Below, piece after piece: positions 14,272-22,470 of a stretch of DNA of 23,099 nucleotides (position 1 is its first letter; every line of letters begins with the position of its first letter). Origin of the DNA: Methanobacteriota archaeon (lineage in GTDB: Archaea > Thermoplasmatota > Thermoplasmata > RBG-16-68-12); NCBI GenBank assembly GCA_005878635.1, contig VBLS01000115.1:1-23099 (forward strand). Direction: 5' to 3'. The notes under the pieces are model-generated. The model was not told the origin of the DNA, searched no databases, and saw nothing but the letters and a program-made list of their open reading frames with translations. The translations under genes and the position numbers were made by a program.

Positions 14272-14580
14272 TCAGGCCCTCGCGCGGACCCAAGGGACCT
14301 TCTCGGGATTTAGCCGATAGTAATCGTACAGGATGGCGACGGCCATCGCGACGGCGAAGATCGCCCAATCGGCGGGATTTCTGACCGTGAAGACGAAACC
14401 GCTGAGCATGGCCGGGACGAACAGGATCGCGAGGAAGGCGGTCCAGACGAGCCCTCGGACGACGCCGCTCCTTGGATTGAATCCCTTTCGTTCCAGGATC
14501 TCGGGGAGGACGACAAAGGGTCCGATGATGGAGGCGCTGATCGCTCCGTAGAGCAGGATCGTGGCGACGATGACGTCCAT
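14272..14580 (-). CDS. Small three-TM membrane protein, unknown
   Basis: This 102-residue protein has three hydrophobic segments: about 3-26 (VIVATILLYGAISASIIGPF), 43-65 (LVWTAFLAILFVPAMLSGFVF) and 71-87 (WAIFAVAMAVAILYDYY). A basic loop (LERKGFNPRSGVVRG) lies between the first two. The short tail is basic. I recognise no family. It is convergent with the cPGS-like gene (three bases between stops) and divergent from the acyl-CoA fusion gene across 95 bases. A weak A/T patch (AGTTTCAAG, about 14606-14614) is about 30 bases before the ATG. The consistent membrane topology makes it a likely real gene. Confidence 0.7.
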   Translation of the reverse strand: MDVIVATILLYGAISASIIGPFVVLPEILERKGFNPRSGVVRGLVWTAFLAILFVPAMLSGFVFTVRNPADWAIFAVAMAVAILYDYYRLNPEKVPWVRARA

Positions 14581-14675
14581 CGTCCGACCGATGGCCGCAG
14601 CGGGCTTGAAACTTCGGGCATCCTCTGCGCACTCTCTTTAATGGGTGGCGCTTTCCCGATGGGAGAGCGGCGGAA

Positions 14676-16619
14676 ATGCGACTCGCGGTCATCGGGGCCG
14701 GGGAGATGGGGCACGGCATCGCGGAACTCGCGGCCCTTCATGGCCACGATGTCACCCTCCGGGACGTCAAACAGGAGTTTCTCGACCGCGGTATGGAGCG
14801 CATTCGCTGGTCCCTCGGCAAGCTCGTCGACAAGAACCAGATCGGGCGGAGCCAGATGGAGGACGCCCTCGGTCGGATTCACGTCACGCTCGACCTCGCC
14901 CACGCGTGCCGCGGAGCCGACATCGCGATCGAAGCGGTGTTCGAGGACGTCGACCTCAAGAAGCGCGTCTTCCAGGAGCTGGATGAGGCTGCCCCCAAGA
15001 AAACGATCTTCGCGTCGAACACATCCGCCCTCCGGATCACGAACATGGCCTCCGTCACGAAGCGCCCGGAGAAAGTGGTCGGCATGCACTTCTTCAATCC
15101 GCCGATGCTCATGCCCCTCGTGGAAGTGATCCGAGCCGACACCACGAGCGAGGCGACACTCACGGCCGCCGTCGACCTGGCCAAGTCCCTCGGCAAGACG
15201 GTCGTCGTCGTGAAGAAGGACGTGCCCGGGTTCATCACGACTCGCGTCCTCGGCCCGTACTTCGAAGAGGCCGCGTGGATCCACGATACGGAAGGCATCG
15301 CGATCGAGACGATCGACGCCGCGATGCGGTTCCGGGCAGGCTTCCCGATGGGTCCGTTCGAGCTCGCGGACCAGGTCGGCATCGATGTGCTGCATCACCT
15401 GATCAAGAACGCGAATCGACCGGTCCCGCGGAGCGTTCAAACGCTGATCGATGGTAAGAAATTCGGGCGCAAGGCCGACGAAGGGTACTACTCGTACAAG
15501 GGTGGCCGGCCGGCTCTGAGGCCGGACATGGGGAGCGGATTCGATCCGATTCGGATTCTCGCGCCAATGATCAACGAGGCGGCGGAACTCGTCGCCCTCG
15601 ATGTCGCGAACCCCGCAGAGATCGACGAGGCGATGCGCCTCGGCACCGCGTTTCCCGATGGACCGCTGGCGATGGCCGACAAGTTGGGCATTGACACGGT
15701 GCTGTCGGCCCTCCGCGATCACCCCCGGTCGAAGCCCGCCGCGATCCTATCCGAGATGGTGGCGCGCGGGGACCTCGGGGCCAAGTCCGGGAAGGGATTC
15801 TACGAACACCGAAGGGAGCGCGAGATGATGACGCAGGGCACCCTCTTGATCGCGAAGGATCCGGCGACGCACGTGGCGACGATCACGATCAACCGCGCCG
15901 ACTCTCTGAACACCCTCACGCCGGAGTTCTTCGAGGACTTCGATCGGGCTCTCGGGGAGCTGCAGGCCGACGAGACGGTCCGATGCGTCGTGATCATCGG
16001 CGCCGGAGACCGGGCGTTCAGCGCCGGGGCGGACTTGACCTCCTTCACGGAAGTCTCGAAGGCGTTCAAGGTGTGGCGGTCCTCCCGTCGCTCGCAGGAG
16101 GTCTTCCTCCGGCTCGCCAATTTCCCCAAGCCGACCGTCGCGGCGATCAACGGCCATTGTTTCGGAGGAGGCCTCGAACTGGCCCTGGCGTGCGATTTTC
16201 GGATCGCTGCGAAGCGAGCGAGGTTCGGGCAGACCGAGGTCAATCTGGGCCTCGTGCCCGGCGCCGGCGGGAGCCAGAGGCTCGTCCGGCTCCTCGGCCA
16301 AGCGAAGGCAAAGGAGCTCGTGATGTTGGGGAGCCGTCTCACGGCCGATGAGGCAGCCTCGTTCGGCGTCGTGACGAAGGCCGTCGAGAACGAAGCGTTC
16401 GCGGCAGAGGTCCGCGCACTCTCCGAGAAACTCGCGAAGCAGGCGCCGATCGCAATCCAGCTCGCGAAGGTCCTCTTGAACCGCGCAACCGACACCCCGG
16501 TCGACGCGGCCCTGGAGATGGAGGCGATGGCGTTCGGCCTCGTCACCTCATCCGAGGACGTCTTCGAAGGGCTGCAGGCTTTCCTGGAGAAGCGAGAGCC
16601 GAAATTCAAGGGCGAATGA
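14676..16619 (+). CDS. Bifunctional 3-hydroxyacyl-CoA dehydrogenase / enoyl-CoA hydratase
   Basis: This 647-residue fusion catalyses hydration of enoyl-CoA and NAD-dependent oxidation of the resulting 3-hydroxyacyl-CoA, steps two and three of beta-oxidation. Residues 1-180 form the NAD domain (GAGEMGHG at 7-14, SNTSAL, catalytic H138 in GMHFFNP with E150). Residues 181-378 hold two C-terminal dehydrogenase domains, each with a GP(F/L)xxAD motif. From about 385 the crotonase fold follows, with oxyanion-hole segment FSAGADL, GHCFGGGLELA and both catalytic glutamates (E501 and E521). The dehydrogenase-first order is the archaeal type, opposite to bacterial FadB. A TATA-like CTTTAATGG lies about 37 bases upstream. 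It converges on the CoA-transferase; the thiolase that would finish the spiral is 1.4 kb away. Confidence 0.95.
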   Translation: MRLAVIGAGEMGHGIAELAALHGHDVTLRDVKQEFLDRGMERIRWSLGKLVDKNQIGRSQMEDALGRIHVTLDLAHACRGADIAIEAVFEDVDLKKRVFQELDEAAPKKTIFASNTSALRITNMASVTKRPEKVVGMHFFNPPMLMPLVEVIRADTTSEATLTAAVDLAKSLGKTVVVVKKDVPGFITTRVLGPYFEEAAWIHDTEGIAIETIDAAMRFRAGFPMGPFELADQVGIDVLHHLIKNANRPVPRSVQTLIDGKKFGRKADEGYYSYKGGRPALRPDMGSGFDPIRILAPMINEAAELVALDVANPAEIDEAMRLGTAFPDGPLAMADKLGIDTVLSALRDHPRSKPAAILSEMVARGDLGAKSGKGFYEHRREREMMTQGTLLIAKDPATHVATITINRADSLNTLTPEFFEDFDRALGELQADETVRCVVIIGAGDRAFSAGADLTSFTEVSKAFKVWRSSRRSQEVFLRLANFPKPTVAAINGHCFGGGLELALACDFRIAAKRARFGQTEVNLGLVPGAGGSQRLVRLLGQAKAKELVMLGSRLTADEAASFGVVTKAVENEAFAAEVRALSEKLAKQAPIAIQLAKVLLNRATDTPVDAALEMEAMAFGLVTSSEDVFEGLQAFLEKREPKFKGE

Positions 16620-16638
16620 CGCCGGCTCTCCGGAGTCC

Positions 16639-17835
16639 TCATCGGGCAACGATGCCCTTCTTCGAAAGTCCCGTGATCTGCCTTGCGCTGAAACCGAGGG
16701 ACCGCAGAATCTCCTCCGTGTGTTCGCCTTTCTTCGGGACGCGGACGGGGTTCGCGGTGGTCGTCACGGCGTGTTTCGCGGGATGGGCGATGACCCGCCG
16801 CTTTCCGAGTCCGGGGATGTCCACGGCCGGGAGGAGGTTGCGGGCGGCGACGTGCGGATCTTCCACGACTTCGGGGAGGCGCTTGACCGGGGCGATCGGA
16901 AGTCGTTCGGGTTCGAAGAGGCGCTCCCACTCCGCCAGCGTCTTCTCGCGGAACCTGGCGGCGAGGGTCTTCGCGACCGCGGCCCGGTCGGGTTCCTCCG
17001 CGAACTGGCGCTCGGACAGTTCCGGCGCCCCGACGAGCTCGCACATGCGGACCCAGAACTTCGGTTCGACCGCGGACACGGAGAGCCATCGGCCGTCCCT
17101 CGTTTCGTAGAGGGCGTAGAACGGGAAGGTGCCGGTGAGGAGCGTCTCGCCCGCGATCGGCTCCTCGCCGGTCGCAAAGTATCGGGCCAATCCGAGGACC
17201 ATGAGTGCGATCGTGGTGTCGTAGATCGAGAGGTCGATGAACTCGCCGCGGCCGGTGCGGTCCCTCGTCCGAAGCGCCGCGAGGATCGCCAGCGCGGCAT
17301 TGAAGCCTCCCGCGAGGTCGGCGATCGGCACGCCCGGGATCGCGGGACGGGGATCCGAGCCGCTCCGGGTCACGGCCAGGATGCCGGCGAGGGCCTCGAA
17401 ATTCAAGTCGTGGCCGGGGAGGTCCTTGTACGGGCCGGTCTGGCCGTATCCGGAGAAGGAGCAGTAGACGATGCGGGGATTCATCATCGCGAGGTCGTCG
17501 TACGAGGCGCCGAGCCGGGCCATGACCCCGGGCCGGAACTGCTCCACGACCACGTCGGCGCGGCGGCTGAGTTGGCGCAGGATGTCCTGGCCTTCCGACG
17601 TCTTCAGGTCCACCGCGAGAGACCGTTTCCCGCGGTTCACCATGAGGAACGGGTAGGACGTGCCATCGACCAGCGGCGGGACCGACCGCATGTAGTCGCC
17701 CAATGCTGGATCCTCGATCTTGATCACGTCCGCCCCGAGGTTCGCGAGGAGCTGGGTGCAAAACGGGCCCGGGAGGAGCCGGGTGAAATCCAGCACGACG
17801 AGGCCCTCGAGGGCAGCGACCAACGCGCGCGACAT
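16639..17835 (-). CDS. CaiB/BaiF family (class III) CoA-transferase
   Basis: This 398-residue protein moves CoA between an acyl-CoA and a free carboxylic acid in the cytoplasm. Family signatures are the N-terminal LEGLVVLDFTRLLPGPF, LGADVIKIEDP, NRGKRSLAVDLK, and the catalytic aspartate D143 in PGHDLNFEALAG. GRGEFIDLSIYDTTIAL follows, and the C-terminus PVKRLPEVVEDPHVAARN contributes to the small domain. The family includes formyl-, carnitine-, racemase- and succinyl-type enzymes, so the substrate is open. The frame runs on to 17934, but ATG 17835 gives the canonical beginning. A palindromic CCCCTTAGGGG (17874-17884) is a possible TATA region. It lies between the beta-oxidation fusion and the thiolase on the opposite strand, suggesting a role in activating an acid for that pathway (inference). 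Confidence 0.92.
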   Translation of the reverse strand: MSRALVAALEGLVVLDFTRLLPGPFCTQLLANLGADVIKIEDPALGDYMRSVPPLVDGTSYPFLMVNRGKRSLAVDLKTSEGQDILRQLSRRADVVVEQFRPGVMARLGASYDDLAMMNPRIVYCSFSGYGQTGPYKDLPGHDLNFEALAGILAVTRSGSDPRPAIPGVPIADLAGGFNAALAILAALRTRDRTGRGEFIDLSIYDTTIALMVLGLARYFATGEEPIAGETLLTGTFPFYALYETRDGRWLSVSAVEPKFWVRMCELVGAPELSERQFAEEPDRAAVAKTLAARFREKTLAEWERLFEPERLPIAPVKRLPEVVEDPHVAARNLLPAVDIPGLGKRRVIAHPAKHAVTTTANPVRVPKKGEHTEEILRSLGFSARQITGLSKKGIVAR

Positions 17836-17979
17836 CCGGGAGCGGGCTTTGAACCTTGCTCCGGGGAGTCGCGCCCCTAAGGGGATGAGTCGTTCGCGGC
17901 CATCCGCAATCGATCGATGAGAACCCTTGGCCAACCTTCTTATTCCGCGCGGTCAATGGTCTCGACTGGAGACTCTCTC

Positions 17980-19125
17980 ATGCGAGACGCCGTCATCGTC
18001 GAGGCCGTTCGCACCCCCATCGGGAAGCGCGGCGGCGCCTTGAAGGACTGGAGGCCGGACGATCTGGCCGCGTTCACCCTCCGCGCCCTTGTCGACCGCG
18101 CCGGGGTGGAGCCGAAGCTCGTCGAGGACGTGGTCCTCGGCTGCGTCACGCAGGTCGACGAACAAGGCGTGAACATCGGCCGCCTCGCGCCCCTCATCGC
18201 CGGCTTCCCGGAGTCCGTCCCGGGGACGAGCGTGAACCGCATGTGCGCCTCGGGCCTGCAGGCGTTCAACTTCGCATCGATGGAAATCATGACGGACCAG
18301 GCGGACGTCGTGATCGCCGGGGGCGTGGAATCGATGTCCCGGGTGCCCCTCGGGTCCGACGGCGGGGCCCTGAGCCCGAAACTCCTCGAGAAATACGAGA
18401 TCGTCCAGCAGGGGATCTCCGCCGACCTCGTGGCGGACAAATATGGCGTCACGCGGGAACAGATGGATGAGTTTTCACTGTGGTCCCACCGAAAAGCGAT
18501 CCGGGCAATCGACGAGGGGCGGTTCAAGCGGGAGATCGAGCCGGTCCCGGTCCTCGATGAGAACGGATCGAAGCGGATGTTCGACACCGATGAACACCCG
18601 CGACGGAACACGTCCTTGGAGAAACTCGCATCCCTCCCGCCCGCCTTCAAGGCGGACGGACGGATCACCGCGGGCAACTCGAGCGGGATCAACGACGGGG
18701 CCTGTGCCCTCTTGGTCACGAACCCTGACGCCGCGAAGCGATTGAAATTGGAACCGAGGGCGCGGGTGGTCTCGACCGGCGTCGCGGGCACGAACCCCAC
18801 GATCATGCTCGACGGGACGATTCCGGCGATCCGAAAGGCCTTGGCGCGCGCCGACCTGAAGGCCGACGACATCGACCTTTGGGAGGTCAACGAGGCCTTC
18901 GCTTCCGTGCCGATTGCGACCCGCGAGACGATCGGATTCGAGGATGCGCGGCTGAACGTCAACGGCGGAGCGATCGGGCTCGGCCATCCGCTCGGCATGA
19001 GCGGCGCCCGATTGATCACGACGATGCTCCATGAGATGGAACGGCGGGACCTTCACCGGGGACTGGCGACGCTGTGCATCGGGTTCGGGATGGGCGTCGC
19101 GACGATCATCGAGCGTCCGGCATAG
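17980..19125 (+). CDS. Acetyl-CoA acetyltransferase (thiolase)
   Basis: This 381-residue thiolase either cleaves 3-ketoacyl-CoA with CoA or condenses two acetyl-CoA. The acyl-accepting cysteine C89 is in NRMCASGLQAF, NEAF is at 304-307, the catalytic H336 is in GGAIGLGHPLGMSGAR, and the second cysteine C366 is in CIGFGMG. The last motif normally reads CIGGG; phenylalanine replaces one glycine. Length is slightly short of the usual 390-400. The start ATG 17980 follows GGAG at 17969-17972, with a TATA-like CTTATTCC at 17939-17946, implying a leader of about 10-15 bases; ATG 17956 in frame is less likely. It completes a beta-oxidation set with the dehydrogenase/hydratase fusion, and is divergent from the CoA-transferase. 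Confidence 0.95.
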   Translation: MRDAVIVEAVRTPIGKRGGALKDWRPDDLAAFTLRALVDRAGVEPKLVEDVVLGCVTQVDEQGVNIGRLAPLIAGFPESVPGTSVNRMCASGLQAFNFASMEIMTDQADVVIAGGVESMSRVPLGSDGGALSPKLLEKYEIVQQGISADLVADKYGVTREQMDEFSLWSHRKAIRAIDEGRFKREIEPVPVLDENGSKRMFDTDEHPRRNTSLEKLASLPPAFKADGRITAGNSSGINDGACALLVTNPDAAKRLKLEPRARVVSTGVAGTNPTIMLDGTIPAIRKALARADLKADDIDLWEVNEAFASVPIATRETIGFEDARLNVNGGAIGLGHPLGMSGARLITTMLHEMERRDLHRGLATLCIGFGMGVATIIERPA

Positions 19126-19187
19126 TGCCCATTCGTGCCCCCGGGGCGTACCGAAATCCGATTGCAAAATCGAACATTCTGAGCGAC

Positions 19188-19197
19188 AAGTATATTG
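19188..19197 (+). promoter_or_regulatory. TATA box of the membrane/roadblock pair
   Basis: AAGTATATTG is a strong archaeal TATA match in the 118-base gap after the thiolase. It is about 51 bases before the GTG start, implying a leader of roughly 25 bases. Confidence 0.55.
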
Positions 19198-19243
19198 CCC
19201 GTCCGCGGGGATGGGAAGGGCGAAGTCGGAGTAGCCGGTCTCC

Positions 19244-19672
19244 GTGGACCTCATCGCTTGGGCCGTATTGATCTCGTTCGAGGGAATCATCGGCAGTGTC
19301 GCGGTCCTGCTGGTCCTCACTTTCGCTTCCTTCTCTCGCATGGAAAAGAACGTCCGCCGGGCGCGGATGTTCATCATGGCGGACCGGATCCAGCGTTTCA
19401 TCGGAGCGCTCACGCTCGGGTTCGTCGTGCTCGCGGTGACGTTCGCCGGGAGCTTGGTTGGAGTGGTTCTCCCCGCAGCCGTGGTCGGCGGCGCGTTCTT
19501 CTTCTTCCTTGGGACGATCGCGTATGGGATTGTCGAGCTCTATTTCATCGTTCGACCGCGGCGGAGCGTCCGGGCGCCGGGGACATCGGCGCTCTCGGGG
19601 CTGCGGCGAGGACCCTCTCTGAAGCCGGTCCCAATCGAAGCAACGGAGGAGGAAGGGGATGCCGCGAGCTGA
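19244..19672 (+). CDS. Three-TM membrane protein preceding a roadblock gene
   Basis: This 142-residue protein has three hydrophobic helices: about 3-27 (LIAWAVLISFEGIIGSVAVL), 51-74 and 75-102. A basic loop (RMEKNVRRARMF) separates the first two, and a soluble Pro/Arg-rich tail (RPRRSVRAPG, then LKPVPIEATEEE) follows. I do not recognise a family. The start is GTG; a GGAG at 19228-19231 is the only nearby ribosome-binding sequence, and it can pair with CTCC at 19240-19243 in a short hairpin that reaches the start codon. The end overlaps the next gene by 14 bases, so the two are translationally coupled. That coupling suggests the soluble roadblock protein may associate with the tail of this protein (inference). 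Confidence 0.72.
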   Translation: MDLIAWAVLISFEGIIGSVAVLLVLTFASFSRMEKNVRRARMFIMADRIQRFIGALTLGFVVLAVTFAGSLVGVVLPAAVVGGAFFFFLGTIAYGIVELYFIVRPRRSVRAPGTSALSGLRRGPSLKPVPIEATEEEGDAAS

Positions 19673-20489
19673 GCTTCGTCCGGAGGCGTTGGATCTGGGT
19701 ACGAAAAGCCTAGAGGGCATCGAGGCCCAGCTGGACGAGGTCCTCCAACAGCTCCGGCGAAAGGTCCGAGGCGTCCGCGGTTCCGTCGTCGCCGACTCCA
19801 ACGGACTGACGATCGCCTCCGACATCCGCGAGGGCGTGAGCCCCGCGACGCTGGCCGCGATGAGCACCCTGATCGCCCAGTCGGCGGGGAGCGTCTTCGA
19901 GAACATCGAGATGCCAGGACCCGATCTCATCATGATGGAAGGCCCGGAGTCCAACGTCGTGGTGATCCACATCGCCCTCGCCGACGTGACGCTGCTGACC
20001 CTGATGGACAGGTCGACGAACCTCGGAGTGCTGAAGATCGAGGTCGGCCGCGCGGCGAGGGGCATCTCGTCCGCGCTGGGATTCACCTCCTCGAAGGACC
20101 GGACCAGCCTCTCGGAGCTCTTCATCATGACGAAGGGCGGCCTATTGATTCGGCATTATTCCGATAGCCTGCGGACGGACCTCGACCGAGACGCCCTGAG
20201 CGGCATGCTGGTCGCCGTCCAGGAATTCGTGAAGCAGACCCTCGCCTCGAAACCGGGCGCGTTGAATCAGCTCCGGTACGGGGCGCACAGCATCTTCTTC
20301 TTCCGCGGCACGTACACAATCGCGGCCGCGGTGGCCAAAGAAAGCGACGCAGAGGCCCTCCAATACCATATCCTCGACGCCTTGCAGGATTTCGAAGATC
20401 GATACGCCGCTACCTTGGAATCGTGGAACGGCGATGTCGCGGCATTCCCGGGACTCGATGGCTGTTTCGAGAAAGTGATCAAGGGCTAG
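19659..20489 (+). CDS. Roadblock/LC7-domain protein with a second longin-like domain
   Basis: This 276-residue cytoplasmic protein has two alpha/beta parts. Residues about 22-140 match the roadblock/LC7 fold: EAQLDEVLQQL, VRGSVVADSNGLTIASD, then helix ATLAAMSTLIAQSAGSVF and VVVIHIALADVTLLTLMD. Residues about 150-275 form another domain with SELFIMTKGGLLIRHYSD and IFFFRGTYTIAAAVAKE, similar in pattern to longin-like or repeated roadblock-type folds; I am not certain which. In bacteria and archaea such proteins act as partners or activators of small Ras-like GTPases of the MglA type, but no GTPase gene is visible here. The ATG lies inside the previous gene in another frame (14-base overlap). 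It converges on the vWA gene across 124 bases. Confidence 0.8.
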   Translation: MPRAELRPEALDLGTKSLEGIEAQLDEVLQQLRRKVRGVRGSVVADSNGLTIASDIREGVSPATLAAMSTLIAQSAGSVFENIEMPGPDLIMMEGPESNVVVIHIALADVTLLTLMDRSTNLGVLKIEVGRAARGISSALGFTSSKDRTSLSELFIMTKGGLLIRHYSDSLRTDLDRDALSGMLVAVQEFVKQTLASKPGALNQLRYGAHSIFFFRGTYTIAAAVAKESDAEALQYHILDALQDFEDRYAATLESWNGDVAAFPGLDGCFEKVIKG

Positions 20490-20613
20490 GCCTCTCCGGA
20501 TCCGGCCGGCGCCTTCGGGGACGTAGGTGGAGAAGGTGCGCTTGTCTCGAGGCGCCTGCCGAGAGAACTTGTTGAGAATCATGGATCGGTTGAGGACGAG
20601 CCCGTGGCCCGCT
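20490..20613. other. Convergent intergenic region with short dyads
   Basis: No convincing gene is seen. A perfect CCGGATCCGG palindrome lies at 20496-20505, and a TCTCG...CGAGA stem with a 10-base loop at 20545-20564. Either could help end transcription between the converging roadblock and vWA genes, but no T-rich tract follows. Confidence 0.35.
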
Positions 20614-22431
20614 CTACGATCCGAAGCTGACCTCGATTAGTCGACGATCCACGACGAGCGTGTCCACCGCGCGGATCGTGATGACGGCGACGCCGGAGGC
20701 CACCGCGGTCGTGACGCCTGCGCCGACATTCCGGAACGTCTCATTGAACCAGACTGCATAGGCCGCCGCGTTCGCGGAAGTCACGCGGAACGTGACTCCC
20801 TGGTACCAGTACAGCCACTGGTTGAGGCGGCAGCCGTTGAGGCGCACGTTGTCCTTGGTCTGGAACCCGAGCCAGTTTTGGACGTTGCCCGCGGTCACCT
20901 GCGCGTCGATGGTGGCGGTGGCGATTGACAGCTGCGCCGTGGACCGGTCCGCGTTGAACTTCGCGTCCACGAAGTCCCGCACCGTCCAGTTGTCCTGCGC
21001 CCATTGTGCGTAGTTGGCGGCGTTAACCAGCGAAGGCCGTATCGCGGTGACGCCCGCCGGCTTGGCGGCGCCCTGGGCGGCCCAGTATTCGAAATCCAAC
21101 CGTCCCGACGTGATGTCCGTGGACGTTTGGCCTAGCGGGGCTTTTTGGATCGACTGCGTGAGCAGGTCCCGGCCGATGACGCGCCCTTCGACGGTCTCAA
21201 ACCCGGTTCCGGTCGCGATCTGCGGTGCCCCGACGAGGGTGGGGAAGGTGGCCGAGAGGCCGAGTCCGTCCCCGGTCTCGCGGTAGGATAGAGGCATCGG
21301 CCGCCACAGGGTGGTGCTCGTGCCTTGCCGTACGTTGATTGCGCCGGCTTCCATCCGGAGGGTCTGGGCCGGGTAGCGAGTCGCCCCGAGGGTCAATTGG
21401 AGTGCGCCGAACGACGAGTCCGAGGTCGACTTAAGGCCGCACACGAACGCGCTCAGGTAGCGCCGGCTGATCTCGTAGTAGACCCAGCGAATGTCATTCG
21501 CGGTCACGGCGTGGTAGTACGTGCCTCCCGTGTTCGCGGCGATCGTCTTCATAAGCGGTTCGTCGATGTCCGCTCCCAAGCCGATCGTGTAGATCGTGAT
21601 GCCTAGCGTGGCGGCCCTCTTAGATTCGGAGATGGCCAGCGCGTCACTCGCCCCACCGGAATTCGAGCTGCAAGGCGGGGAGGGAACACACGCGGTGTTC
21701 TGGCCGTCGGTCAGGAGGATCAAGTTCTTCGCATGGGTCGGGTCCCCGTGCGCGACGAATTCATCGTTCGCGATCTTGATCGCCACGCCGAAATTCGTGC
21801 TGCCCGACGAGTCGATCGTGGTCAGGTCCGCTTGGGGACTGACGTACATCATCTCGCCGTTCGGGGGATAGTTGAGGAGGTGCGCGGGCCCTCCGATGTT
21901 CGCGCGAGTGAAGGCCGCGTTGTCGTCGAAGTCAATGCTCGCGACGCGGTCCGGCGGAATGAGGTTCCTCATGTATTCCTGGGCCGAGGAGATTCGGAGG
22001 TTCGACGGGTCGTTCCATACCATCGACCCGGAGCTGTCGATCGCGAGGATGACGTCCTGATCGATGTGGGTGACCTCGGCCTGGAACAACTTCGGGACGT
22101 ACTGGAACGAGACGGCGATCGAGGTGCCGTTCGCAGGGTCGAATCGCAGGCTCCCCTGTTTCGCCGTGGAGAACGGCGACACCGCGTCCGTCCCGATCGG
22201 GACCGGGATGGAGAACTGGGACCCGTCGACGGCGGCGAGTTGGGTCGCGAGTCGGAGCCGCTCGAAGGCGTCGATTGCGGCGCGCGAGGTCGCCCATTCC
22301 GCGTTGTATTCCTGTGCCGGGACGACCTCAACGACCGTGAGCTGGATGAACAGCAGGATGACGAGCAGCGTGAACATCGTCGCGACGGTGGAGGCAACGC
22401 CTTCGGAATCCTCGCGCAAGGGAAGAGGCAT
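20614..22431 (-). CDS. von Willebrand factor A domain surface protein with pilin-like N-terminus
   Basis: This 605-residue protein starts with a short charged leader and one hydrophobic helix (REDSEGVASTVATMFTLL, about 6-30). The pattern resembles archaeal type IV pilin-like N-termini. A vWA domain (about 125-325) follows with an intact metal-ion-dependent adhesion site: DSSGS (D132-S136), the threonine in STN (T212) and TDG (D242). Such domains bind Mg-bridged protein ligands. The remaining 280 residues are Thr/Ser/Ala-rich and beta-like, of unknown role. The protein is probably extracellular and membrane-anchored at its N-terminus. A start at 22464 is also open, but it overlaps the TATA-like GTTTTAATGA (22470-22461); ATG 22431 lies about 35 bases downstream of that box and begins the canonical leader. 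Confidence 0.83.
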   Translation of the reverse strand: MPLPLREDSEGVASTVATMFTLLVILLFIQLTVVEVVPAQEYNAEWATSRAAIDAFERLRLATQLAAVDGSQFSIPVPIGTDAVSPFSTAKQGSLRFDPANGTSIAVSFQYVPKLFQAEVTHIDQDVILAIDSSGSMVWNDPSNLRISSAQEYMRNLIPPDRVASIDFDDNAAFTRANIGGPAHLLNYPPNGEMMYVSPQADLTTIDSSGSTNFGVAIKIANDEFVAHGDPTHAKNLILLTDGQNTACVPSPPCSSNSGGASDALAISESKRAATLGITIYTIGLGADIDEPLMKTIAANTGGTYYHAVTANDIRWVYYEISRRYLSAFVCGLKSTSDSSFGALQLTLGATRYPAQTLRMEAGAINVRQGTSTTLWRPMPLSYRETGDGLGLSATFPTLVGAPQIATGTGFETVEGRVIGRDLLTQSIQKAPLGQTSTDITSGRLDFEYWAAQGAAKPAGVTAIRPSLVNAANYAQWAQDNWTVRDFVDAKFNADRSTAQLSIATATIDAQVTAGNVQNWLGFQTKDNVRLNGCRLNQWLYWYQGVTFRVTSANAAAYAVWFNETFRNVGAGVTTAVASGVAVITIRAVDTLVVDRRLIEVSFGS

Positions 22432-22460
22432 AGACGACTCTCGAGCAGTCGTCCGGGCGC

Positions 22461-22470
22461 TCATTAAAAC
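22461..22470 (-). promoter_or_regulatory. TATA box of the vWA gene
   Basis: GTTTTAATGA on the minus strand is centred about 35 bases before ATG 22431 and overlaps the alternative ATG at 22464. It therefore argues for the shorter protein with a leader of only a few bases. Confidence 0.5.

Noticed and set aside
14310..15722. 470-codon minus-strand frame opposite the dehydrogenase
   Set aside because: Antisense shadow of a gene with intact catalytic motifs.
15800..17956. 718-codon minus-strand frame across the hydratase and CoA-transferase region
   Set aside because: It overlaps the crotonase domain and CoA-transferase, both strongly supported, in another frame; sequence is Arg/Pro-rich and low complexity.
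20142..20582. 146-codon minus-strand frame downstream of the vWA gene
   Set aside because: Mostly antisense to the roadblock gene; no motif or promoter supports it.
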